Positions 51,237-60,807 of a DNA stretch of 64,000 nucleotides are shown here, one piece after another. Made by a program: the position numbers and the translations under genes. The stretch is from an uncultured Desulfobacteraceae bacterium (GTDB taxonomy: Bacteria > Desulfobacterota > Desulfobacteria > Desulfobacterales > UBA5852): assembly GCA_913060875.1 (NCBI GenBank), contig CAJXSL010000006.1, positions 228,776-292,775 of the forward strand, in the 5' to 3' direction. The stretch's first letter is position 1; each line of letters starts with the position of its first letter. The notes under the pieces were generated by a model that was not told where the DNA came from, searched no databases, and worked only from the letters and a program-made list of their open reading frames with translations.

Positions 51237-52061
51237 ATGAGTGAAGATGCCCTGTTCGATGCCCCCCCGGAAGACAAGGGGGCACCCAAATGGGTGGTCA
51301 CCTTCGGCGACCTCATGAGTCTGCTGTTGTGTTTTTTTGTGCTCCTGCTGTCTTTTTCGGAAATGGACCGCCAGAAATACAAACTGGTGGCCGGATCACT
51401 GGCCAAAGCGTTCGGGATTCAGCGACAGGAGAAATCTTTTGAGAGCCCCAAAGGCGCAACCATGGTCTCGCTCAGCTTCGACCAGGACCTGGTGCCCCAG
51501 CACCGGCGGGAAGAATATGTCAAAATGGACAACTCGGAGGCGGACGGCGATGAATACGACGCCATGAAAGCCATGCAGGCACTCGGGGAGGAGTTGAAGA
51601 AAGCCCTGGAGGGCAAGCTCAAGGGACTCGAGGACAAAGTCGAAATCGAGGTGGAAGGCAACCAGACCATCATACGTCTGCAAGGTGGGGCGACCTTCGA
51701 CTCGGGGCATGCCAACATTCGGAAACGGTTGATTCCTGTTCTGGAAGAAATCGGGCAGCGTCTTAAAGGCACGGACGGAGATATCATCGTTGCCGGGCAC
51801 ACCGACAACGTGCCGATTATCGGCGGCCGTTTTGAGTCCAACCTGAAGCTCTCCATCGGCCGTGCTGCCGAAGTGGCTGAATTCATGATCGATAAGGTCG
51901 GAATCGTCCCCTCGCGGATATCCACAATGGGGTTCGGTGAATACCGGCCGGCTTATTCCAACGATACGGAAGACGGGCGTGAAAAAAACAGGCGGGTGGA
52001 AATCATTCTGACCGCATTGCCCAAAACCAAGATGAAACCGGATCCGACAGCGGCGCCCTGA
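51237..52061 (+). CDS. motB: Flagellar motor stator protein MotB/PomB
   Basis: A 274-aa protein: one N-terminal helix (LMSLLLCFFVLLLSFSEMD) and an OmpA-type peptidoglycan-binding domain (VAGHTDNVPI, LSIGRAAEVAEFMI, GFGEYRPAYSN). The ion-binding Asp is expected in the segment before the helix (WVVTFGDLMSLL). It anchors the stator to the cell wall. Translation is coupled to motA. Confidence 0.95.
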   Translation: MSEDALFDAPPEDKGAPKWVVTFGDLMSLLLCFFVLLLSFSEMDRQKYKLVAGSLAKAFGIQRQEKSFESPKGATMVSLSFDQDLVPQHRREEYVKMDNSEADGDEYDAMKAMQALGEELKKALEGKLKGLEDKVEIEVEGNQTIIRLQGGATFDSGHANIRKRLIPVLEEIGQRLKGTDGDIIVAGHTDNVPIIGGRFESNLKLSIGRAAEVAEFMIDKVGIVPSRISTMGFGEYRPAYSNDTEDGREKNRRVEIILTALPKTKMKPDPTAAP

Positions 52062-52195
52062 AGACACCCTGCAGCACCAACCATCGAAGCGCCTGTGTGT
52101 TGATGGGGTTTGAACGGCAAAATCAAAATGTCCAAACCATACTGGAAAAACCTTTAAAATCGGGAAACCCGTCATTGTTACGCAAAGCGTGCGCT

Positions 52196-53368
52196 ATGCC
52201 AAACCAGGCCTGGATCATCAGCACCGGCAATTATACCCATTTTGATTTCGACCGTATCGGTATCAAGGCGCAACCCCAGCACATCGTCGCGTATGAGCTT
52301 TCCGACATCGGCCGCTACCTCATATCCCCCGATCCCATTGCCGTTGAAAATCGGTTGATGGGGTGTGAGTGCCATTTCAAACCCGGCGCCTGGGAAAAAT
52401 TCCGGGCGGCGGCGACCCGACTGAATCCGTTCCGATCCAACCCCCAGGCCCATTCAATGGCAGGTGAACGCCAACTCCTTATGGCCCACCCCTATATGCG
52501 CATCCCCGCATTGCAGGATCGGGAGCTGGCCCAGCATATCGATCAGTTGCGGGGCATGTTGCGGCCGCTGGATCCTGTCGCGCAGGAGATCGCCGCGTTG
52601 AAATGCGAGCGCCTGCTGGATATCCGGGGGGTCTGCGAAGACGAAGGCGGGAATCGTACCCATATCAGCCTCAGCGGCGATCTGGAAACCAAACACCGCT
52701 ATATTCTTGACAACCTTTTATGCTCCGTACCGATAACCCTGCAGCATGCGCACATAGGCAAGGGGTTGTATGAAATGCGCGGTATGACCCCGGAAACTTA
52801 TCGTGCCGAACGTCACCACCCGCTGTTGAAATTCCGAATGGAAGGGCGTTCCTTCGCCTGTCTTCTGACCCAGGCCGGCAAGGTGGCCTTCTGGATCAAT
52901 GACGTAAAACGGCTGCATCACCTGCTGCTGCTGGAACAGGCCCTCGCATCCAATCCGGTATTGAAAGCCTCGCTGGAGCAATGCCTCCAGGGAGACGGGC
53001 GGGCCTTGCGTCTGATGCTCAACGGGGACATGGAGATTGACTACTCCCGCAACCGGCTGCCGGCGATCTACCAGGACCTGTTCCGGCATCTGAGCCTCGA
53101 TGCCGCCTCCCAAAAAGATGTTATCCGTTCCCTGAAAACGCACCAGATGGGGGTTTCCTTCAGTTATGTGCCCCGGGAGGGTTTCGGGGATCCGCGCCCG
53201 GTCACCAGCCTGTCGGTAATGCATGACGTGAAGGCCCTCGATCCTGTGCGGCAGCATGTGCCCCAGCTCTACGCCGAAATCAACCGCAAGGCCACCCTGT
53301 CGGAAGCGGGAAACTATTATTTATTGGAATCCATTAAAGGCCGGCCCGATGAAGACGGACTACAATGA
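52196..53368 (+). CDS. Conserved-looking protein of unknown function (390 aa)
   Basis: A cytoplasmic, soluble-looking protein with no signal peptide or membrane helix. Segments such as LSGDLETKHRYILDNLLCSV and MEGRSFACLLTQAGKVAFWI suggest a folded alpha/beta domain, but I recognise no family. ATG 52196 gives a natural start (MPNQAWIISTG); an upstream in-frame ATG at 52097 adds 33 residues. It overlaps the LonB gene by 20 bases, so its product probably works with that protease, for example as adaptor or substrate. Confidence 0.65.
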   Translation: MPNQAWIISTGNYTHFDFDRIGIKAQPQHIVAYELSDIGRYLISPDPIAVENRLMGCECHFKPGAWEKFRAAATRLNPFRSNPQAHSMAGERQLLMAHPYMRIPALQDRELAQHIDQLRGMLRPLDPVAQEIAALKCERLLDIRGVCEDEGGNRTHISLSGDLETKHRYILDNLLCSVPITLQHAHIGKGLYEMRGMTPETYRAERHHPLLKFRMEGRSFACLLTQAGKVAFWINDVKRLHHLLLLEQALASNPVLKASLEQCLQGDGRALRLMLNGDMEIDYSRNRLPAIYQDLFRHLSLDAASQKDVIRSLKTHQMGVSFSYVPREGFGDPRPVTSLSVMHDVKALDPVRQHVPQLYAEINRKATLSEAGNYYLLESIKGRPDEDGLQ

Positions 53369-55637
53369 CAATGACTACGCCTGGATCAAGGAACTGCTCC
53401 AGTACCCGGTGGTCCTGAAAGAGCGTTTGCGCCATTTTGAAGATACCTCTGAAATCCAAGTGCCGGAGGATCCGATCGAATGCGTTATTTTCCAGGAACG
53501 GGCCAAAAAGGCGATCCGTAAAATCGCCCATAAACGCGGCCATATCCTCATGGTGGGGCGGCCGGGAACCGGAAAGTCCATGCTGGCGGGCATGTTGCAG
53601 AATGTCCTTTCCCAATCGCTGGATGATTACATTCGCCCCTGTGAATCGATCCTGGCCTATCCGGGCAAGGACCGCAATCATATCCGTGTCGCCTACGAAG
53701 ATCCGGAGACCGCCGATCGGTTGCTGGAGGATTTGCGCGCCAACATCGATGCGGCCGCATCGACAACTCCTGTTTTTTCCCTTGACGAGCAGATTCGAAC
53801 CCTGCGCCGGGTTAAATTAGGCCTGATGCTGACCACCATCGGCCTCGTGGCAGGGGGGTTGGTTTATCCGTTGCTGCTGGCCGGGGCCGGTGTTGCCGCC
53901 ATTGGGAGCATTTTCCTTTTTTTGCAGGAGAACAACCACCGGGCCCAGGAAAGAATTCAACGGAACCAGCCGCATGCCGCTGGGGCGAACATGAAACATT
54001 TGTACGACATGATCCCCTCGGTGCTCCATGACCCGCGTCAGCAAAGCGATCTGCTGGCCCGTATCGCGGAGCCCAATGCCCGTGTCATGAAAGGCGGTTT
54101 CCGCCACGATCCCTACCAGTCCGGCAATTTGCAGACCGTGCCCCACCAGCGGGCCTATCTCGGGGCGCACGCCACCGCTCCCATCATTTATATCGATGAA
54201 TTGCGCACCCTTCTGCGGATTGGCTATATGCCGGAACTGCTGGAGATCATGCAGGAGAAGCAATACGTTCTCGAAGGCGGACAGGGGGCCGGCAGCGGCG
54301 CGGCCGATCGCTCCGAAAACCCGCTGAAGGCGGACAACATTATCGTGGCCTGCTGCAACAACGACACCATCCAGCGCCTGCGGGAAGAGGGTGACGGCGC
54401 TTTTCTCAGCCGTATCGAAGACAAGGGCGAAATCGTCTACATGGAGAGTGCTGTCCCGGAAACACCCGAAACCATTCGGCAAACCGCCCAATATGTCAAA
54501 CAGGAAGTCGATCGTATTGCCGATGAATTCCAAACCGCCTGGGGGGATGTGTTGTCCAATGAAGGCATGGAAAGCGTTCGCCAACGTTGCGAGACCATTT
54601 TCGGCCGGCGCTTGTCCCCCGGTTTCAGCCTGACAACCCGCGATTTTTCGCGCGACGCGGTCATGGAGATTATCCGGGAGATGCGCTGCCGTGCCGCCGA
54701 CGGCAAACTTACCGGTATCCTCCGGCCCATCAACGGGATCATCAAAAGTTCGGTTTTCGAGGCGATTTTCAGCGATGCCCCGCGCGTGGAACCGGAACAT
54801 GTCCGGGTGGCCCTGCAGGAACACCTCAGCCTGGAAGGCGCCATGCAGCAGGAAATCGGCCGCTATAAAAAAGACCTTAAAAAATACATCGATTCCATTA
54901 CGGACTCCATCGGTTACGTCGTGGGCTTGGCGGTGATAGCGTCCACCGCATCCGGCCAGATGCATGGCCAGCCCCTGCCGATTCATGGCCAGGTGGATGC
55001 CGGCGGGGCCGACCGGGTCGTGGCGGCCGGGAAAATCGGTGATATTGCCCTGGCCGCAGCCCAGAACGTAAGGGCCTCCATTCGCCGGATCCTGAAAAAA
55101 ATCGGCGCCCCCTACGTCGGCTATGAAATGCATATCGAGTACATCCAGGCCCATGGCGGCGTGGAAGGCGACAGTGCCTCGGCGGCGATCGATGTGGCGC
55201 TGATATCGGATTTTATTCGCCAGCCGGTCAATGCCAAATTCGCGGTAACCGGATCATTGACGGGGGACATCATCCTGGCGGTGGGCGGGGTTACCGAAAA
55301 ACTGCGATCGATCATGGATCCGTCCCTGGGCATGTACGGCGCCTGTGTCCCGTGGCAGAACAAGCATGACATCGAACCGCTTCTGGTCAACTGCCACACG
55401 GCCTATTTGCAAAAAGGGGCTATTCCGGGTATTCGTATTTATCGTGGCGGGCAAGATCAGGATCCCTTCGATGTTTTTTTCTGTAAAACCAAATGGCATG
55501 TCTACCAGATCATGCTGGACATCGACCGGGATCAGGTGGAACGCCGAATGGCGGATCGCTGCCGCCGCGACTCCGATGTGATCAAACGATCCGACCGCTC
55601 ATGGCGTCGGTTGGCGGCGCCCAAGGACGATGCCTGA
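53349..55637 (+). CDS. Membrane-inserted LonB-type ATP-dependent protease
   Basis: A 762-aa AAA+ protease. Walker A GRPGTGKS (70-77) is followed by two membrane helices inserted in the AAA domain (about 157-192), the archaeal LonB arrangement. Walker B lies at YIDELRTLL. The protease domain has the Ser-Lys dyad: Ser609 in EGDSAS and Lys651 in GGVTEKL. The Ser-Lys distance is 42 residues, one less than in typical Lon. It should degrade membrane or misfolded proteins at the inner membrane. ATG 53349 lies inside the preceding gene; the next gene overlaps its stop by 8 bases. Confidence 0.88.
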   Translation: MKTDYNDNDYAWIKELLQYPVVLKERLRHFEDTSEIQVPEDPIECVIFQERAKKAIRKIAHKRGHILMVGRPGTGKSMLAGMLQNVLSQSLDDYIRPCESILAYPGKDRNHIRVAYEDPETADRLLEDLRANIDAAASTTPVFSLDEQIRTLRRVKLGLMLTTIGLVAGGLVYPLLLAGAGVAAIGSIFLFLQENNHRAQERIQRNQPHAAGANMKHLYDMIPSVLHDPRQQSDLLARIAEPNARVMKGGFRHDPYQSGNLQTVPHQRAYLGAHATAPIIYIDELRTLLRIGYMPELLEIMQEKQYVLEGGQGAGSGAADRSENPLKADNIIVACCNNDTIQRLREEGDGAFLSRIEDKGEIVYMESAVPETPETIRQTAQYVKQEVDRIADEFQTAWGDVLSNEGMESVRQRCETIFGRRLSPGFSLTTRDFSRDAVMEIIREMRCRAADGKLTGILRPINGIIKSSVFEAIFSDAPRVEPEHVRVALQEHLSLEGAMQQEIGRYKKDLKKYIDSITDSIGYVVGLAVIASTASGQMHGQPLPIHGQVDAGGADRVVAAGKIGDIALAAAQNVRASIRRILKKIGAPYVGYEMHIEYIQAHGGVEGDSASAAIDVALISDFIRQPVNAKFAVTGSLTGDIILAVGGVTEKLRSIMDPSLGMYGACVPWQNKHDIEPLLVNCHTAYLQKGAIPGIRIYRGGQDQDPFDVFFCKTKWHVYQIMLDIDRDQVERRMADRCRRDSDVIKRSDRSWRRLAAPKDDA

Positions 55638-57267
55638 GCGCAGCCGTAGACGAAGGGGGGCGCCAAGCACCGTGATGCAACGCACCTCCAAAAATTCCAA
55701 CGCATCTACTTCCGAACAACCGGATATCCGGTCCGCGATCCTCGATGCCCTGCCGGATGCGGTGGGAGTCATCGACGCCGGGGGAAATCTGGTGGCCGCC
55801 AATGCGGCCTGGGCCAGACTGATGGGGCCCGGGGCGGAGCGCGGCCATGTGGCCGGCGATTCAGACATGCCCTTCCGTCATTGCCTGCCGTCGTCTGCAA
55901 CACGCCGGGAAACCGGGGCATTTGGCGGAAAAATCCGGGCGGTTGTCGATGGCCGCATCCAATCCCACCAAATCGAAATGCACGTCGAAACTGCCGTCGG
56001 CCTCCGAAGTTACCGGGTTGCGGTCCATGCCTTTGCATTTTCCGGTGCCGCCGCCATCATCACCTACCAGACCATGCCCGCCAAGGGGAAGGCCGATCTG
56101 GCGCTCAAGGAGCGCCGTGATCACCTCTACCAGGCCCAGAAAATGGAAGCCCTGGGGACCCTCGTGGCCGGTGTCGCCCACGAGATCAACAATCCCATCA
56201 GCCTGATCATGTTCAACCTGCCCATCATCCGGCGGGTATGGCAGGATGTTTTCCCCCTCATCGACCTGTCGGATGACCATATGGCCCGACGCAAATTCGG
56301 CGGTTTCACCTTGGCCTATCTCCACGACCACTTTGGTCAGCTGATGGACGATATGGATATGGCCGCCAACCGTGTTTCCAAAATCGTCAGGGATTTAAAA
56401 CATTTCTCCCGTCGCTCGCGTGTTTCCGAAAAAGAAGCGTTTGCGGTCAATGAGGCCGTGGCCAATGCCGTCCGTCTGGCCCAAACCACCATCCAGAAAT
56501 CCGGCGTTGCACTGGCTCTCGATCTCGACGAAAACCTGCCCCCTGTTTACGGCAATCTTCCGAGCATCGAACAGATCGTTTTGAATATTCTGATCAATGC
56601 CGTCCAGTCGATCGATCATCACCAGGGTCAGGTTGCCATCCAAACCGGTCTGCGCACCGAAGACAACAGCATCTACATTGCTGTCCGCGACAACGGACGC
56701 GGTGTGCCCGCGGACATGACCGCCAAAATGTTCGATCCGTTTGTAACGGACAAACAAAACCGTGGCGGTTCCGGATTGGGCCTGGCCGTAAGCGACAGCC
56801 TGGCCCAGGCCCACGATGGCCGCATTGCGTACACTCCGGCAGAGGGGCAGGGAAGCGTTTTTACCGTCTGGCTGCCGTCCGTGCATCAGCAGGAGCTCGT
56901 CGAAGTGCTTGTGGTGGACGATGACGCGGCCATCCGGCAGCTGATCGTTCAGGTGCTGTCACGATCCGGTCGTTACCGGGTCCAAGATGCGGCCAGCGGC
57001 ATCGACGGGCTGCTGCGCATCGGCACGACAACGCCCGATTTGCTGATCCTGGATTTGGAAATGCCGGGCATGAAGGGGCTCGATGTTTGCCGGGCCGTTC
57101 AGCAGAACGAACTGTTGGCCGAGATGAAGGTGCTGATCACCACAGGGCACCCCAACCATCCGGACCTGGAGGAAATCCGGGCCATGGGGTACACGGATTG
57201 CTACACCAAACCCGTGCGTGTCGAATCGTTCCGAAGCGTGGTGGATGCCATGATGGCCGCATGCTAA
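55630..57267 (+). CDS. PAS hybrid histidine kinase with C-terminal receiver
   Basis: A 545-aa kinase: PAS-like sensor (about 35-145), HisKA with His184 in GVAHEINNP, HATPase_c (NILINAVQS, DNGRGVP, GSGLGLAV) and a receiver (LLILDLEMPGMKG). No membrane helix is seen, so it is cytoplasmic. ATG 55630 overlaps the lonB stop and has AAGG upstream; ATG 55675 is an alternative. Its place in the motAB-lonB series suggests a link to motility or envelope stress. Confidence 0.85.
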   Translation: MPERSRRRRGAPSTVMQRTSKNSNASTSEQPDIRSAILDALPDAVGVIDAGGNLVAANAAWARLMGPGAERGHVAGDSDMPFRHCLPSSATRRETGAFGGKIRAVVDGRIQSHQIEMHVETAVGLRSYRVAVHAFAFSGAAAIITYQTMPAKGKADLALKERRDHLYQAQKMEALGTLVAGVAHEINNPISLIMFNLPIIRRVWQDVFPLIDLSDDHMARRKFGGFTLAYLHDHFGQLMDDMDMAANRVSKIVRDLKHFSRRSRVSEKEAFAVNEAVANAVRLAQTTIQKSGVALALDLDENLPPVYGNLPSIEQIVLNILINAVQSIDHHQGQVAIQTGLRTEDNSIYIAVRDNGRGVPADMTAKMFDPFVTDKQNRGGSGLGLAVSDSLAQAHDGRIAYTPAEGQGSVFTVWLPSVHQQELVEVLVVDDDAAIRQLIVQVLSRSGRYRVQDAASGIDGLLRIGTTTPDLLILDLEMPGMKGLDVCRAVQQNELLAEMKVLITTGHPNHPDLEEIRAMGYTDCYTKPVRVESFRSVVDAMMAAC

Positions 57268-57443
57268 CATTTCCCTCAAGTTGCAGCGGTTTAGGACGAT
57301 AACCCTTATGAAGACGGATTCCATGGTCCGAGTCCTGCGAATCTTCCCGAGCCGGCAGGCGCCAAGATGTCCGTCCGCAGGCTTGCCGATTGATGTGAAA
57401 CGGTTGGGAGCGCCAACGAAATCATTTCAGGAAGACACTACCA

Positions 57444-58532
57444 ATGAAATTTGAATGCCCGAACTGCAACAAGAGCTACAATGTGCCGGATGAGAAGCTT
57501 CCTCAAAAGAAAAAAATCAGTTTTCCCTGTCCGAACTGCAATGGACGAATTGAACTGAATCTTGATCCGGGGGGCGCGTCACCCCCCCATGCCGGCGATC
57601 AAGGCGCGGAAACCAAAGGCGGAGAAAAGCCCCCCGTGGCAAGCAACAACGGCGATTTTAGGAAAAAGGTCCTGCGCAAACTGAAGGATCTCCCCCCCAT
57701 GCCGCAAATCGTATTCAAAGCGCGTCAGATCATCAGTGATCCGGATTCGGAAATGTCGGAACTGGCCGACCTGCTGGAATCCGACCAGGCCATTGCGACC
57801 AAGGTACTGAAACTGGCCAACAGCGCTTATTATGGTTTGAGCGGGAAAGTGTCCTCCATACGGCATGCTTCGAGCCTGCTGGGATACAATGCTCTGGGGC
57901 AGTTGATTTCCATGGTGGGGGGCGCTGCGGTTCTTGGGAAAACGCTGGAGGGCTACGATCTGGACTCGGCCGGGACCTGGCGGCATTCGCTGCTGGCGGC
58001 CAGTGCTTCCCGCATCCTGGCCAACCGGAAGGCACCGGATCTGGAAGGGGATGCGTTTTCGGCCGGCCTGATTCACGATGTGGGTAAACTGGTCCTCGAT
58101 ACCTATGTGATGGACCGTAAGGCGGAATTCGAGCGGCTGACCTCGGGGGGGCGCAATTCCATGTTGGCCGCGGAACAGCATTTGCTGGGATTGGATCATG
58201 CCGAAATCGGCTATGAAGTTTGCCAGCACTGGCATATCCCCGAAGCGATCTCCACGGCCATCAAGTTTCACCATGACCCCGCCCAAAGTGACCGGGATAC
58301 GTTGTCCTATATCGTGTTCATGGCCGACTCGATAGCGAATATCGTCAAATCCATGGAGGAAACCGAAGGGACCATGGCCCAAATGGAAGGGATCGAAGGC
58401 TTCATGTATATGATCGATGACGATGCGCTTGCTTTTCTCGGTCTCACCGAGGACGATGTCCCCGATATCCTGAATGCCGCCTGGGATGCGGTCAACAAAC
58501 TTTCCGAAGAGATGCAAATCATAGCGAAATGA
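57444..58532 (+). CDS. HDOD-domain protein with N-terminal zinc ribbon
   Basis: A 362-aa protein. A MJ0042-type zinc finger occupies residues 1-37 (Cys5, Cys8, Cys29, Cys32). After a linker, an HDOD domain covers about 75-275 (LPPMPQIVFKARQII, IRHASSLLGYNALGQLI, GLIHDVGKLVLD, HHDPAQSD). HDOD domains lack most catalytic residues of HD hydrolases and act in signalling, often with chemotaxis or motility outputs. It overlaps the next gene by 4 bases (ATGA). Confidence 0.85.
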   Translation: MKFECPNCNKSYNVPDEKLPQKKKISFPCPNCNGRIELNLDPGGASPPHAGDQGAETKGGEKPPVASNNGDFRKKVLRKLKDLPPMPQIVFKARQIISDPDSEMSELADLLESDQAIATKVLKLANSAYYGLSGKVSSIRHASSLLGYNALGQLISMVGGAAVLGKTLEGYDLDSAGTWRHSLLAASASRILANRKAPDLEGDAFSAGLIHDVGKLVLDTYVMDRKAEFERLTSGGRNSMLAAEQHLLGLDHAEIGYEVCQHWHIPEAISTAIKFHHDPAQSDRDTLSYIVFMADSIANIVKSMEETEGTMAQMEGIEGFMYMIDDDALAFLGLTEDDVPDILNAAWDAVNKLSEEMQIIAK

Positions 58533-59356
58533 AATCTGAGATGCTACGAACAACGTGCGATGGTTCGAATGGGGTTCCGGGGGAGACAGGTTACGGGCAA
58601 GACGGGGCGGTGACCTCCGATCAGGTGATAGCAGCCTGTGCCCGAAGGCTCCTGGGACGGTCATCCGCCGAGAATGCCGTCCAGGACGCCCTGGCCGATC
58701 TCGGCGATATTATGGATGCACAACATGTGGTCGTGTTTCAAATCGAATCCTACCACGCCGAGGACATGCGTCCGAAGCGCCTGGCCTGCACGCTGATGGA
58801 TCGTTGCCCCCATTGCGGGAGCCGGTACGGCGATGATTACCTGCGACTCGTTGAGGGGGATCTGCGCACCGAGCTGGAGGCCGGGCGGAACGTATCTCTG
58901 ACGGTCGACCAACTGACGCCTGAACTCCAGCAGCAATTGAAGGCCCGGAATGTTAAACGCCTCCTCATATTTCCGCTGACCGTGCTTGGATCCTGGTGGG
59001 GGGGGCTGGTGGTTGAAAGCCAAAAAGATAATTGGCCAACCCCTTTTCTGCAAGACGGCAATCTGGAAACGGTGTCGGCTCTTTTTTCAGCCTACTACGA
59101 ACGTCTGACCGCCACCGCAGGCTATCAGGAACGCGACAAGCTCTCGGGTGCATTGGAAATGGCGGGAACCGTATGCCATAAATTGAACCAGCCGATGCAG
59201 GTCATCCTGGGATATGCCAGCATGGTGACATCCGGGGATATCAATGAACCCGACCAGATCGCAGACGTTGTCAAACTTATCGAAGATGAAACCCGGCAAA
59301 TGGGGATCATTACCAAGAACCTGATGGGAATCACCAAAAATCACGGGGCCGATTAA
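58529..59356 (+). CDS. GAF protein with kinase-like H-box but no ATPase domain
   Basis: A 275-aa protein: a GAF-like sensor (about 25-195) then a helical segment with an H-box-like core (TVCHKLNQPMQVILGYA) as in HisKA domains. The frame ends right after the second helix; no N/G boxes follow here or in another frame before the next gene. It could be a phosphotransfer or dimerisation partner of a neighbouring kinase. Translation is coupled to the HDOD gene. It is not simply truncated by a visible frameshift. Confidence 0.75.
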   Translation: MKSEMLRTTCDGSNGVPGETGYGQDGAVTSDQVIAACARRLLGRSSAENAVQDALADLGDIMDAQHVVVFQIESYHAEDMRPKRLACTLMDRCPHCGSRYGDDYLRLVEGDLRTELEAGRNVSLTVDQLTPELQQQLKARNVKRLLIFPLTVLGSWWGGLVVESQKDNWPTPFLQDGNLETVSALFSAYYERLTATAGYQERDKLSGALEMAGTVCHKLNQPMQVILGYASMVTSGDINEPDQIADVVKLIEDETRQMGIITKNLMGITKNHGAD

Positions 59357-59480
59357 CCACCCTGGCAAACCACCTTGTTCCGTGACGCCCGAGGTTTCCC
59401 AATTGCAGATCGATGATGCGTGCGCAATGTGAGGCCTGTTTACGCGGGCACGGCGAGGCGGACATGGGGGAAGCAACGTC

Positions 59481-60512
59481 ATGCCGCTTTCCATTCTTCC
59501 TGAGCTTTCATCCTTGTTTAACGATCGTTCTTCCGCTGCTCAATTGGACCAGGTCAAGACGGGCGACCGGCTCAAGGCGCGTATCGTTAAAATTTCACCC
59601 TCCGGCCGGACCGTTTTGCAGTTCCCCGGTTTCAGAGCGGTGTCCGAGAAGCCGGTGGGAAGACGGGTTGGCGAAATCGTTCAATTCCAAGTTCTTCCGG
59701 ATGCAGAAGACGAGGGGGCCAAACCAGCCGTCAATCGCGCTTCGGTATGGAAACCTCAGCCTGTGCCGATTCTCAGACAAGGACAGACGGACGTCCGCTT
59801 CACAAGACTCTTAAGGCTGAATGCCCTTCCGGATACCGCCCCTCCGTCAGCCAGCGGCAAGGCGGCGGCAGCGCCGCTGCCGCAACATGGCGACCAGGTG
59901 GCTTCCGGCAGACTGCTGTCCGGTTCCCCGGAAACCGCGACGCTCAAGTCATTTCAAATCATTTCCAAATGGTTTCATCGCCTCAGAGAAGACCGGCAGG
60001 TGAGCGGCAAAATGAAGACCCGTCTATCCTCTGCACGAGAAGGGCAGGGCGGTGGCCGGGACACGTCCGTCCTGAAAAGCCCTAAACCTCACGGATGGTC
60101 GGAGCCGGACCGGACGGATCGCGCCGGCGAGTCGCCGCCCGCCATTGACATCGGCAGCCTGCATTTGGGCCATCGTCCGATCAGGATGAGTGTTTATGAC
60201 GGAAACAGCGGCAGCCGGGAAACCCTTCCGCAGCCAATGTTTAAAGCGGTTTTCCTTCTGGATTTGGAAACCACCGGTCCTGTCCGCACGGATATAGAAA
60301 TGAGTGCGGATCATATCGACGTTTGTTTTTTCGTCGCAAGCCAGGCACTAAGGGATCGTCTGGCCCGGGCGCTTCCGGACTTGCAGGACGCCCTTTCCGG
60401 CTTTACCGCCCGCTGCTTTTGCCAGGTGGCGGTTTCCAAGCAGAAAATTAGCGCCTTCATGCGGGAAGAGGGTGAACGGCAGGATAATGCCGGCGTGGCC
60501 GTAAAGGCGTAA
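59481..60512 (+). CDS. FliK-like hook-length control protein
   Basis: A 343-aa protein with a Pro/Ser/Gly-rich middle and a C-terminal domain like the FliK C-terminus (AVFLLDLETTGPVRTDIEMS, VCFFVASQALRDRLARALPDL). FliK acts as a molecular ruler for hook length and switches export specificity via FlhB. The adjacent gene encodes an FlhB cytoplasmic-domain homologue, which supports the assignment. It is not in a large flagellar operon here, so it may be a specialised paralogue. Confidence 0.7.
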   Translation: MPLSILPELSSLFNDRSSAAQLDQVKTGDRLKARIVKISPSGRTVLQFPGFRAVSEKPVGRRVGEIVQFQVLPDAEDEGAKPAVNRASVWKPQPVPILRQGQTDVRFTRLLRLNALPDTAPPSASGKAAAAPLPQHGDQVASGRLLSGSPETATLKSFQIISKWFHRLREDRQVSGKMKTRLSSAREGQGGGRDTSVLKSPKPHGWSEPDRTDRAGESPPAIDIGSLHLGHRPIRMSVYDGNSGSRETLPQPMFKAVFLLDLETTGPVRTDIEMSADHIDVCFFVASQALRDRLARALPDLQDALSGFTARCFCQVAVSKQKISAFMREEGERQDNAGVAVKA

Positions 60513-60517
60513 ATCGT

Positions 60518-60790
60518 ATGGCTAAACCCACCCAACAGGCCGTCGCCCTGCGCTACGAAAGCCAAAATGATACGGCGCCCCGCGTTGTGGCCAAGGGAGC
60601 GGGGCCTATCGCCGAAAAAATCATTCAGGCCGCCAAAGATCATGACATCCCGCTGGTCAGCGATCCGGTTGCCGGAGAATTGTTGAACCACGTTGATCTG
60701 GGAATGGAGATACCGTCCGAATTCTACCAGGCGGTGGCGGAAATTCTCGCCTTCATCTACCGCCTTAACGAAGATTACAAAACCAATTGA
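60518..60790 (+). CDS. FlhB C-terminal-domain-like protein
   Basis: A 90-aa protein matching the cytoplasmic FlhB/YscU tail: VALRYESQNDTAPRVVAKG, IPLVSDPVAGELLNHVDLG and IYRLN. The NPTH autocleavage site is missing; the frame begins just where the post-cleavage fragment would begin (KPTQQAVALRY). Such stand-alone FhlB proteins can replace the C-terminal part of FlhB. It is 5 bases after the FliK-like gene. Confidence 0.85.
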   Translation: MAKPTQQAVALRYESQNDTAPRVVAKGAGPIAEKIIQAAKDHDIPLVSDPVAGELLNHVDLGMEIPSEFYQAVAEILAFIYRLNEDYKTN

Positions 60791-60807
60791 TTCAACAATA
60801 TAATTAA

